64,000 nucleotides of DNA from Cyanodermella asteris (Eukaryota > Ascomycota > Lecanoromycetes > Ostropales > Stictidaceae). Both the position numbers and the translations under genes were made by a program. Location: contig UYJD01000002.1 of NCBI GenBank assembly GCA_900618795.1, positions 231,586 through 295,585 of the forward strand, in the 5' to 3' direction. Of this stretch, positions 50,698 through 60,566 are shown piece after piece (the first letter of the stretch is position 1; every line of letters begins with the position of its first letter). The notes beneath the pieces were generated by a model. That model did no database searches. It saw nothing but the letters and a program-made list of their open reading frames with translations, and was not told the origin of the DNA.

Positions 50698-53281
50698 ATG
50701 GCCATCCAGAAGAAGGTATGCTGCGCTATTACTGCAATTCTGCCACAACGCTGACAATCTCTAGCACGGAAAAGGGCGTCTCGATAAATGGTACAAGCTT
50801 GCGAAGGAGAAAGGTTACCGCGCCCGTGCTGCCTTCAAGCTCATCCAACTCAACCGCAAGTATGGCTTCTTGGAAAAGAGCAAGGTCCTGATCGATCTCT
50901 GCGCTGCGCCTGGATCATGGTGTCAGGTCGCAGCAGAGGTCATGCCTCAGGGCTCCCTCATCGTTGGCGTTGATCTTGCGCCCATCAAGGCCATTCCTCG
51001 AGCAATCACCTTCCAGAGCGACATTACCACCCCTCAGTGTCGCGCGACGCTCAGATCACATCTCAAGACCTGGAAAGCCGACACGGTGCTTCACGACGGT
51101 GCGCCAAACGTCGGTACGGCGTGGGTACAGGATGCATTCTCGCAGGCCGAGCTGGTGTTGCAGTCCTTGAAACTCGCCACCGAGTTCTTGTGCGCCGGGG
51201 GAACGTTCGTGACCAAGGTCTTTAGATCAAAGGACTACAACGCATTGCTATGGGTCTTCAACCAACTTTTCACCAAGGTCGAAGCTACGAAACCGCCGTC
51301 ATCGCGAAATGTCTCCGCTGAGATTTTCGTCGTCTGCCGCGGTTTCAAGGCGCCGAAGCGCATCGACCCACGATTTCTCGATCCTCGCAGTGTTTTCGCC
51401 GAGCTTACTGATCCGACACCGAATAACGAAGCCAAGGTGTTCAACCCGGAGCAGAAGAAGCGCAAAAGAGATGGTTATGTCGAGGGTGACTACACGCAGT
51501 ACAAGGAGGTGGCTGCAAGCGAATTCATCGAGACCACGGATCCACTCGCGATTCTTGCGCAGACAAATCGGCTCACTTTCACGCAGCCACCTAACGGGAA
51601 TGTGGCGCTTGCAGCCTTGGACAAGCTACCAGAGACCACGCTTGAGATTAGGCAACTTTGCGAGGACCTTAAAGTCTTGGGACGAAGGGACTTCAGACTC
51701 TTGCTGAAATGGCGATTGAAAGCGCGCGAGATCTTTGGCTTCGCCATCAAGAAGGACAAGAAAGCAGAGACAGAGGAGCAGGAAGAAGTGGCCGAAGTCA
51801 CGCCCATGGATGAGGAGCTCCAGATTCAGGAAGAGTTGCAGGCTATGAACGAGAAGGAAACATCCAGAAAGAAGCGAGAAAAACGGCGAGACAACGAACG
51901 TAAGCAAAAGGAGATCACACGCTTGCAGCTGAACATGGCTATTCCTACAGAGATTGGTCTCGAGCAACATGGCCCGCAAGGCGAAGGCGCGATGTTCAAG
52001 CTAAAACCTGTCAACGAAGTAGGTGGAGTGGAAAAGATCGCGAGAGGGCGTATGGCGACGGTGAAACCCGTCGAGGAATCCGAGTCGGAGGAAGAATACG
52101 AAAGTGACGAGGTTGAAGATCAGCTCGAACAACAGCTTGATGACATGTACAATGACTACACAAACCGGCGGATGGAGATCGATGCCAAGTTCAAAGCAAA
52201 GAAGGCGAGGACGGAGGATCCAGACGGCGAATGGGAGGGCCTTTCCGATGATGCCAAGAACGACTCCGAAGAAATTGAAGAAGACTCCGACTCGCAATAC
52301 GACTCGGATGAAGACAGCAAGACGCAGAGTCAGAGCTTGCTACCCAGATCGAAAAATAGAGAGCTCAGCAACAAGGCTGCACTCTTTTTCGATCAGGACA
52401 TTTTCAAAGACATTGATGGAATCGAGGACGAGGCGGCTGACGACAGCGCAATAGATTTGGCTGCCGACAAGGAGCTCAGTCTACGTCAGAGGGATCGGAA
52501 GTCGGGTTCCAGTACTTCATCCAGCGAAACGCTACTGGGCGACGGCAATGAGGATGATGGTGAGTCGAGTGACGCTGGAGAGGAAGCGGAGGAGGAAGAC
52601 GAAGCCGAGGATGATGATGATGAGGAAGTGAGTGAGGAAGATGAAACATCAGGCGAGTTCGAAGTCGTCAAAAGCAACCTTAGCGACTGGGACAGACAAG
52701 GAGAGGTTGGTCAGGACGGTCGCCTAAACATCGACATTATCACAGCAGAAGCCATGACCCTTGCTCAGCAGATTGCATCAGGGCAAAAGACGCACCAAGA
52801 GCTTGAGGACGAGAATTTCAACAAGTATATGCTACGCGACCGAGACGGTTTGCCCGAATGGTTCATGGACGACGAAGGCAGACACTCAAAACCTCATCGA
52901 CCGATTACAGCCGCAGCAGCCGCAGCAATCAAGGAGAAACTACGCGTACTCAACGCTCGACCTATCAAGAAGGTGCGCGAAGCCAAGGACCGGAAAAAGT
53001 TCAAGGCGGCGCAGAGGCTGGAGAAATTGCGCAAGAAGAGTGCGTTGCTTGCGGAAGAGGAGGGCATGAGTGAGAAGGACAAGGCTTCGAGCATAGCCAA
53101 GCTGATGAGCAAAGCGGCGAAGAAGAAGCCCAAGTCGAAGGTCCAGGTGGTTGTGGCCGGCGGTGCCAATAAGGGCCAGGGCAGACCAAGAGGCGTCAAG
53201 GGTAGATATAAGATGGTGGACTCCCGCGGAAAGAAGGAGGTCAGGGCGGAGAAACGGTTGGCTAAGAAGCGCAAGAGATAG
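50698..53281 (+). CDS. SPB1: 27S pre-rRNA (guanosine-2'-O-) methyltransferase Spb1
   Basis: Exon 1 is only six codons (50698-50715, MAIQKK). After a 49-nt intron (GTATGC...CTCTAG), exon 2 (50765-53281) continues [20 protein letters not shown], giving 844 residues. The FtsJ/RrmJ domain covers about residues 20-200, with the SAM site [39 protein letters not shown] and [17 protein letters not shown] middle Spb1-specific domain follows, then coiled-coil and acidic stretches ([19 protein letters not shown]). The Spb1 C-terminal domain comes last ([20 protein letters not shown]). The protein ends in a very basic tail. In yeast it methylates 25S rRNA in the nucleolus and is needed for 60S maturation. 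Strongly conserved. Confidence 0.97.
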
Positions 53282-54928
53282 TCTAATGAGCTCATGCAAG
53301 CTTGAAATGAATGACTTACGAATTGCCATGCACTAGTCTTGTCCCCCGCGAACATAAGCACGGGATATAATTGATGCTTCGCTTCGTTCTCAAGCACCGT
53401 ATATTGGTTATTTGAAGTCTGCAATATCATCTCACTGCCCTGCTGCAGCTGACGAGAACAGACGACATGGTAACACATGAACAAGACAGGGGATGAGTAC
53501 TATATAGATGTACGTCTCGTTGAAATCCTCCCGGCCGCAACGTTCATCGGGTTTGAAATATTCCGGCCCACGCCGCGTAGAAGAGGCATCAACACATCCG
53601 TACTTCGTCTCCGACATCTAAACACGTCCAAACCCTCTCCAGCTGATGCACAGATCATGCTGCTATACGAATCGCAGTGTCTTTTGCGACCAGGTAATGC
53701 CTCTGAACATGGCCCTCTGGCATAATGGGTATCTTTTGTCTCGACCAAGGGATATTCACTGTCAGTCGCCAAGTGAAACGTTATCAAAGTTGGTCGCAAT
53801 CAGTCAGATGTTTGATCGCCTCATCTTCAGACGACATACGTTTTCGATGCACTCTTTGACGTTGCGCTCGCCAGTCCACGGCCAGGGGAAACCTCGTCTT
53901 GGCTGCTCAGCTAAGGCGAGCCCTACGACACTTGCCGGGATTACCAAAACGCCATGTCCTGAGGTTCCAAGCTGATGTCGCCTTCTCCAGCCATGATTCG
54001 CAGGGTTGCATTTCATAGATCAAGTCGTTACAGAGCCGATGCTCGCCATGATTGGGCGGCGTGGTTGTGCTGACTACTACCACTACACGCGCGCTGGCGA
54101 TGCTGATTCGCCGAGTCGCGGTTTCAGCTTCATCCAACAAGGTTCAGCGCCACCTCTGCCTCCGCTTCATCTCGACAGCGACTGTCAAGTCACGTCGCAG
54201 ATGTCGACAATCGTTCATCAGCACGCTGTTGAGTCTCATCTTGGTTTGTCCGCCGCCTTCAAGACCGTTACTCCCGACCCTACGCCTTCCTCATCCGACT
54301 GCCCCCCATCAGACAAGTCCTGCTGGAGCCTCTCTCCATTCAACTTCTCCCCTGGTCTCAGCTTCAGCGTCTGCTTTCCACATCCCGGCTGCCGCTGACC
54401 ATCCCGGTCCGAGAGCCTTGACTCCGTACCAGATTTGCTGCACATCTTGCTTCTTGAGAGTCCATTCGTAGCCATGTTCGTGGCTGTGAGGTGCCAATCA
54501 CACTCTTCACATCTTCCCCCATACTTGGATCTCGGTGCTTGTCAGCATGTTGCCGCCCGCCTATTGCTTGTTCTTCCAACATGGACTCCTTCCGACTCGA
54601 GCTCTGACATTCCATACTCCGGACGAGGCTTGCAGGTCGCAGATTGACCTCCCTGAATGACCGGCGAATGAGACGCTGGAAATGCCATTCCAATGTATAT
54701 GAACTTGTCAGCTTCATTCTGTTGACTTTTACTCACTCTTTTTCTTTTCCTTATACACTGTCGACTGATCGATTTTTGTGTACATTGCTGTTCTTCAAGT
54801 CTTTTCGGCTTTTTGCCACTCACGCTCTCTACTGACGCTCAGTCGTCGTCCTTGCTATCCAGCTACCAATTGTTCTTTGAATCCGTACATGCGAATTCAA
54901 TCTTTGCAGTCCCATCGATTCTATCGCC
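53282..54928. other. Intergenic plus long CT-rich leader of the secreted thaumatin-like gene
   Basis: About 1.6 kb. From roughly 54230 to 54400 the plus strand is pyrimidine-rich, as in promoters of highly expressed fungal genes. Frames here (for example 54006-54398) are Ser/Pro/His-rich by composition only. No gene is supported. Confidence 0.5.
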
Positions 54929-56494
54929 ATGCAGATCAAGTCTTTGATTGCCGTGGCGGCTTTTGCCTTGACGGCAAATGCCGACCAAGAGATCACCGTC
55001 GGAAAGGGCGGTGCGCTCGACTTCAGCAAGTCCGGCGGCGTGGCCGCTGCTGCTCGTGCTGTTCCCGAAGCCAACCAGGCTGCTCATGGGCCAGTTGCCA
55101 TGGGTGGAGCCATGGACTTTTCCAAGAGCTCCAAGAAGCAGAGCAAGCGTGCCGGTCCTTACGAGCAACCTGACGGGCCTCCCCATACATCCACCTGCAC
55201 CGAAGAGGACATCCCATGGATCCCTGAGTGGACTCCCGGTGCTTCCGTGGTTGGCGAGGAGCCAGAGAAACCATCTCCAACCTCTGCTGCCGCTGCATCA
55301 TCTACATCGGTGCTACAGAAGGGCCAGGTTTTGTCTTCTGACGCCAGCAGCATTCCGGTTGTCCCTACGAAAAAGGTTCTCCCAACGACGATCCCCGTTC
55401 TGCCTACCTCCGTCCCCGTGCTCAGCAGCTCCAGCAGTGTTGCTGATATCAACACCAGCACCATCGCTCATTACAGCTCCACTCACGGTGTGACATACAG
55501 CAGAGTGACGTCCGAGACAGCGATTCCATCCGTTGTCGCTCCCATCACAACTCACCTCCCATCCTCCCTACCCCTGACCACTTCTGCCGTCATCCCCAGC
55601 ATCCCCAGCGTCTCGAGCGTCCCAAGCGTCTCGAGCGTTCCGAGCGTGCCAGCCCCATCCAGCCTGACGACTCCCCTTCCCAAGGCCGCAGGAAGCTCCA
55701 CCCACGGCGTCTCATCCACCTCCGCCCCAGTATCCTCAAGCGCCATCACCACCTCGGCTCCAGCTGCACCCGCAACGACCTCCGGCCCCGCTGCACCTTT
55801 CAAAAACGGGCCGTTGACTTTCAAGATCGTCAACTCCATGCCCGGATCCATCACGATCTCTTACCAACTCGGCACCTACTCTCCCGCTACTGGCGGTCCC
55901 ACGACCGTCGCTAGCTCGTTGATCGGCCCCACTGCCACGACCGGTGTTTTTGCAACTGAGACTACTGTCGTTGCGCCCGTTGGCTGGGCTGGCCGTATGA
56001 CTATTGGTAAAGCTGGCGGCCCTCTGGATTACCGCGGTACCAAGATCGAAGGAAACAATGGTTTCGATGGTGCTGACCCGAATGCCGACCCAGACCCAGA
56101 TGTCGATGTTTCCTACGTCGATGGGTACAGCATTCCAGCAGTCTGCAGCTGCGGTTCCCAGGTCCTTACTGGCTGCAACAAGGAGCTCTTTGACCTCGGA
56201 AATAAGTGCTCTAACCTCGTTGGTGACGGAGAACATAAAGTTTGTGTCAACGACCCTCGAAATATCCATGGTCCTGCCACTCCTTTCTTTGCACCATGCG
56301 CTGCCGCTGCATATACTTTCGACTACGATGACCAAGGGGCGAACTACGAGGGCCCATGCGCAGGTAATACGGTTACTTGCTGTATTGGAACCAATTGCCC
56401 GAACCATCCGAGCCAGCCGAAGCCAGCGACGAAGCGGGAGATGATGGCGTTGATGAGCGCGGAAAAACGGGCAAATGCGGCGCTTGCAGCATAG
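54929..56494 (+). CDS. Secreted thaumatin-like protein with Ser/Thr/Pro linker and Kex2-type sites
   Basis: A single exon of 521 residues. A signal peptide covers residues 1-18 (MQIKSLIAVAAFALTANA). Next comes a short region with two copies of the motif GGA-L/M-DFSKS, followed by the dibasic site KKQSKR. A long Ser/Thr/Pro/Val linker contains the repeat SVSSVPSV. The C-terminal 220 residues resemble the fungal thaumatin-like domain: LTFKIVNSMPGSITISYQLG, VDVSYVDGYSIPAVCSC, LTGCNKELFDL, FFAPCAAAAYTFDYDDQG and NTVTCCIGTNCPNHPSQ, with many paired cysteines. Two more KR sites (TKR, EKR) sit in the last 30 residues. Likely a secreted or wall-associated glycoprotein; thaumatin-like proteins of fungi may bind or cut beta-glucan. 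The strong CT-rich promoter suggests high expression. Confidence 0.82.
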   Translation: MQIKSLIAVAAFALTANADQEITVGKGGALDFSKSGGVAAAARAVPEANQAAHGPVAMGGAMDFSKSSKKQSKRAGPYEQPDGPPHTSTCTEEDIPWIPEWTPGASVVGEEPEKPSPTSAAAASSTSVLQKGQVLSSDASSIPVVPTKKVLPTTIPVLPTSVPVLSSSSSVADINTSTIAHYSSTHGVTYSRVTSETAIPSVVAPITTHLPSSLPLTTSAVIPSIPSVSSVPSVSSVPSVPAPSSLTTPLPKAAGSSTHGVSSTSAPVSSSAITTSAPAAPATTSGPAAPFKNGPLTFKIVNSMPGSITISYQLGTYSPATGGPTTVASSLIGPTATTGVFATETTVVAPVGWAGRMTIGKAGGPLDYRGTKIEGNNGFDGADPNADPDPDVDVSYVDGYSIPAVCSCGSQVLTGCNKELFDLGNKCSNLVGDGEHKVCVNDPRNIHGPATPFFAPCAAAAYTFDYDDQGANYEGPCAGNTVTCCIGTNCPNHPSQPKPATKREMMALMSAEKRANAALAA

Positions 56495-57006
56495 ATATCG
56501 GCCGTGTATACATACCAGAAGATAGAGAAATTCAATACGGTCAGTTTGGTCTACTTACGAGGGAAAATGGCCTTGATTTGGTCGAGTTCAGCGTGGATGA
56601 ACATGTCGTATACAGGTGCCAAGACAAAATGTGTATACATGCTTCCCGTCCGAAGCATGTGCATCCCGTGAAGTGAATAGCAGTGAGTGAGTCAGGGGTC
56701 TGGCATGGTGTCCGATGTTCTCTTCATGCCTACTAAGCGGGACTGTTCTTCTCCTCGATACCATGGCGATGACCAAGGATTTCAAGCTTGGCGGGATGCA
56801 TCCGTGATACACATGCTCGCGTATTGACCACTTCATCAATCCTCCCATCACTGTTGTCATGTACAACAGCGCTGTTCATCCGGAATTTCGCATGCGAGGA
56901 GCCTCGTGCTGCAATAAAGCGTCTCCAGCATTTGGTCTTCAACATTTCCAAAGCCTTTCACAGAGCATCGCGCATGCTCGCTTTCTCCAGGAATTCAGAC
57001 AATGGC
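56495..57006. other. Intergenic between convergent genes
   Basis: The 3' ends of the thaumatin-like and phosphopantetheinyl transferase genes face each other here. No gene is supported. Confidence 0.5.
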
Positions 57007-57978
57007 TTACGAAGCTGATTTCGCCTCTCGAGCTACCAAAGGTTCTACATCACCCTTCAGCGTGATCCTCTCCAATCTCCCAATCTCAACCTCCCTGTTC
57101 GCCACCGCCGCAACCATATACAACCTCCCCACAGCCTGCAACTCCACATGCACACCCTTCACCCTCTCCCCCCTCAACCAAACTTCAATTCCCCTCACCG
57201 TCTCTCTCACCGTCTCTCCCTCCGCCCACTCATCTCCCGCCAACTCCTCCTCACCCGCCGTGCTCGGAACTCTCACGTTTCTAAACTCCAGCTCCCGTAA
57301 CCAGTTCGCCATGAACGCTTCGCTCGTCATCTTGATATACGCTTCCTTCAGCGCCCAATGCGCATAGAAAGTCCGTAACGCCTCGATCAGTCGCCCCTCA
57401 TCGTCGGCAATAGTTTTGTCTTCTAACAGGGGAACCGCAGCGTGGATCCGTGATACTTCCCCTGGACTGAATGCATCTGAGAAGATACTGCTCCACGATC
57501 GCCAACCCGCACCCCTCACGTCCCGTGCATCCTTTTCTAGATTCACATTGACGACGTCGATGCCCACCGAGACGCCGCGTTCCGCACACCCCGCTAAGAC
57601 AGCTAGTTTCCCGTGGTGCGAGACGTTGAAATCGTAGCCTCCGGGCGCATAGAACGGTCGCCCGTTATGCAGATTACGTTCCTGCGTTATCGCAGTTTCG
57701 GACCAAGGGAGGGATAGATGTCGGGCGAGAGCGAGGTGTTTTAGGAGGGTCGAGGCGAGGGAGAGGGCGGCGTCGCGGGGATGGTAATATTTGAGAATCT
57801 TGGTGCGTTCGGAGGCGGAAACGTGGGCTAGGGCGGTGGACACGGGGAGTGTCTGGGACCAGATCGGGGTCGTTTGGCGGGATGCGGAGGGGTCCGGTTG
57901 GGTCGTTGAGGTTTGCGTGTGGTAGGGGAATTCGGAGGAGGCGTCGAGGAGGAGGCGGTGCAGGGGTGGTGGGGTCAT
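57007..57978 (-). CDS. npgA: 4'-phosphopantetheinyl transferase (Sfp/NpgA type)
   Basis: ATG 57978 starts an intronless protein of 323 residues. The family motifs are present: GGYDFNVSHHGKLAVLAG, then GVSVGIDVVNVN with the Mg-binding Asp of G-I-D, and FYAHWALKEAYIKMT, the W-x-x-K-E-A-x-x-K motif. Further N-terminal contacts include LKYYHPRDAALSLASTLL and NLHNGRPFY. The enzyme transfers phosphopantetheine from CoA to carrier-protein domains of polyketide synthases, non-ribosomal peptide synthetases and the lysine-pathway reductase. A single such Sfp-type enzyme usually serves all of these in filamentous fungi; hence the symbol. It lies 250 bp from the divergent Pdx2 gene. Both are cofactor-related, but this is probably coincidence. 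Confidence 0.92.
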   Translation of the reverse strand: MTPPPLHRLLLDASSEFPYHTQTSTTQPDPSASRQTTPIWSQTLPVSTALAHVSASERTKILKYYHPRDAALSLASTLLKHLALARHLSLPWSETAITQERNLHNGRPFYAPGGYDFNVSHHGKLAVLAGCAERGVSVGIDVVNVNLEKDARDVRGAGWRSWSSIFSDAFSPGEVSRIHAAVPLLEDKTIADDEGRLIEALRTFYAHWALKEAYIKMTSEAFMANWLRELEFRNVRVPSTAGEEELAGDEWAEGETVRETVRGIEVWLRGERVKGVHVELQAVGRLYMVAAVANREVEIGRLERITLKGDVEPLVAREAKSAS

Positions 57979-58228
57979 TATTGATGAGAGATGGAAGAGT
58001 ATATGCGAGGGGCTCCAGATGGGGAATGAGAATAAGTAACGAAGGTTATCGATGAAGACGTAAATGGATTTGGTTTTATTTACACGTGTTTTCTATGGTT
58101 TTGGCTCGCGGTTGTGCTTGTCAGAATGCGGGATGACTCAATCGACTGCGAGTTTGAGAGCGGGACAGAAAAAAGTTTCTGCCAACGACAACGAAGGAGG
58201 CTGAACATACCGTCAGACAGTCGGCGAG
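57979..58228. promoter_or_regulatory. Divergent promoter region of the PPTase and PDX2 genes
   Basis: 250 bp separate the two starts. A T/A-rich stretch at about 58065-58095 could be a core promoter element, but no firm motif is visible. Confidence 0.45.
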
Positions 58229-59108
58229 ATGGCACTAAACATAGTCGTTGGAGTACTGGCGTTACAAGGTGCGTTTCATGAACATGTTCAGCTTCTCAAG
58301 ACAGCATCGTCGGCGCCAGGGTTGGACGACATCAGTTGGAGTTTTTCGGAGATCAGAATGGCCGAGGAGCTCTCGAAATGTGATGCATTAGTTATTCCAG
58401 GTGGCGAATCTACGACGATGGCACTCGTTGCAGAAAGATCGGGGATACTTGAGCCGTTGCGAGAGTTTGTCAAGTGGGTATACTGAACATCTTGTTTTAT
58501 ATTCCGATGCTAATCTGACCATCAGAGTCAAGCGACGACCAACTTGGGGCACATGCGCTGGTCTGATTCTACTCTCCGAATCCGCGAATCGCACAAAGAG
58601 AGGCGGCCAGGAGCTCATTGGCGGACTCGACGTGCGAGTAAACCGTAACCACTTCGGTCGCCAGACAGAAAGCTTCGAGACCGACCTTCATCTTCCTTTC
58701 ATCGCTCCTGACGGCACTCATGATACCGATGCACCGTTCCGAACGATCTTCATCCGCGCGCCGGTGGTTGAGAAGGTGCTGCCTGTGATTCATGGAGAGC
58801 AAATAGACGAAGCAAAGCGTGACGACACTGTCATTGCACCATCCCGGGCTGCGGACAAGGGTACTGCATCAAAGTCGATAAACCAGCCGGTGGAGGTACT
58901 GGCGGTGTTGCCCGGGAGACGCCACCGATTGACTGAGCTAAAGGTCGAGACTGAGCCGAGCGAGGAGGGCGACATTGTGGCTGTCAGGCAGGGGAACGTC
59001 TTTGGTTGCAGCTTCCACCCAGAGCTGACAACGGATGCTCGCATTCATGCTTGGTGGTTGCTGCGAGTCAAGGACGCGGTGGTCGGCAGTTCAGCTCCAG
59101 ATGTCTGA
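58229..59108 (+). CDS. PDX2: Pyridoxal 5'-phosphate synthase glutaminase subunit Pdx2 (Sno type)
   Basis: Exons 58229-58473 and 58526-59108 (52-nt intron with GCTAATCTGAC before ATCAG) encode 275 residues. The class I glutaminase motifs are all present: VGVLALQGAFHEHVQLL at the start, IPGGEST, the nucleophile Cys in WGTCAGLILLSES, NHFGRQTESFETDL, APVVEKV, and the His-Glu pair in CSFHPELT. The enzyme releases ammonia from glutamine and channels it to the Pdx1 synthase to make vitamin B6. An insertion of about 40 residues before the final motif (INQPVEVLAVLPGRRHRL) is larger than in bacterial PdxT but not unusual for fungi. Confidence 0.96.
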
Positions 59109-59243
59109 GATATCTAGAAGTGTAATTGTAGATGCATAGAATCATGCTTCCTTGTTTTGTGGTTCCAAGCTCTTAGTGTCTCCTTTGGTTCAGCTCGAAC
59201 GCCCAACGCCGTGCTCAGGAGGATAATTGTCGCGCTCGAGTTT

Positions 59244-59816
59244 CTATCTCAAGCGACTGTACTCATCGCCATCATCTTCGATCCTACCGAATCCACCACG
59301 GCCGGGGTCAAACTCTTGCCTGTACTCGTCTCTGACCTGTCCGCCCGACTTTCCACGCCCGTATTGTCTCCCCTCCTGGAATCCGGGGTCCAAATCCGTT
59401 CGTATGATACGCTCGTCCAGCTTAGTGCCGCCAATGTACTTCATGCAGTCAAGGGCATCCTGGTGCGTGTAATACTCGACGAAGCAGAAGCCGCACGGGG
59501 TCTTCTTGATCCTGTCCAGGCCCATAATCACGCGCTTGATCTCGCCGCACTTGGCGAACAGCTCGTGGATCTGCTCTTCGGTCGTGAAGAAGGACAAGTT
59601 GCCCACATACAAGGTCGCTGCGTCTTTCAATGGGTCCTCGGGTGCCTGATCACGCTCGCGCTCGTCTTCGTCGTCGCGTCCTCCTCGCCGGCGCTTGTTC
59701 TGCAAAGTAGTCAGTATCACCGCATTAGCTTAGAACCGACGGAAGATTACCTTGCCCAGATAGTAGGCACTCGGCCTGTCAAGGCGCTCGACCGTATTCC
59801 TCAAAGGCGCAGGCAT
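59244..59816 (-). CDS. CBC2: Nuclear cap-binding protein subunit 2 (CBP20)
   Basis: Exons 59816-59751 and 59699-59244 (51-nt intron, GTAATC to TTGCAG) encode 173 residues. The N-terminal part supplies cap-stacking tyrosines (PSAYYLGK). The RRM has RNP2 [20 protein letters not shown] and RNP1 [38 protein letters not shown] follows, which is diagnostic for CBP20, then an Arg/Gly/Asp-rich tail. With the large subunit it binds the 7-methylguanosine cap of nuclear RNA. It is convergent with PDX2, 135 bp between the stops. Confidence 0.96.
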
Positions 59817-60566
59817 CGTTGTTGCAGATTATTGCTCCAGAGCTCGGCCAAAGCTTGGGGTAACATGTCCACGGACTTATGCATACATAAAATCCGCCGC
59901 CCATCTTCACATCATGGCGGCAGCAGTTGTGCCCTCTCGGGAGATATTGTTCTCACAAGCACATTATGGATGCCCGAGTCTCGGTCAGATTTGTACATGC
60001 AACGATATTGACCAGCCTTCCGGCTTCTGATCACGTCCATAGCGTGGAAACAACGCCCACATCAAAGGCGACAGCGTCAACGACGCCGCAAACGCTACTG
60101 TCGAGAAACGCAATGTGTTTACCTACTTTCCTACAGTTTTCGAGTCTTGCACAAAGACTGCAGCGACCAAGTCACAAGCCCGTTGCGGAAGCAGGGCGGT
60201 GACTTGCCACGTTCGTAGCTCTTAATGCTATCTTGTCCGGCGTCTCAGCAAGGACTTCATTCAGGCTGTGTGCAGATGGAAGGGTGTGACAGGACTGATT
60301 ATTGCACAATGGTCGTCTTTGTACAGCCCCTTCGATGTATGAATGAGTTTCCTCAGCACGAGCGTCTGCCAGATATTGGTCCGCGACGCTCGAGAAAAGC
60401 TTGACGCAGGCGACCGATGGTTGTGTGCAACGGCTGCATAACCAAATTTCAAAACAGGCCGGCCGCCACGTCTTAACAAGCCAGCTTCCGGAGCGACAAT
60501 TCCTTCTGCTTCACCTCTTTGAGCCCTCATCACCTCTTACACCACAACCCACTTTTACCCGCAAAG
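59817..60566. other. Intergenic, no supported gene
   Basis: Contains the promoters of CBC2 and of the deaminase-like gene (divergent). No coding frame with motifs is seen. Confidence 0.5.
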
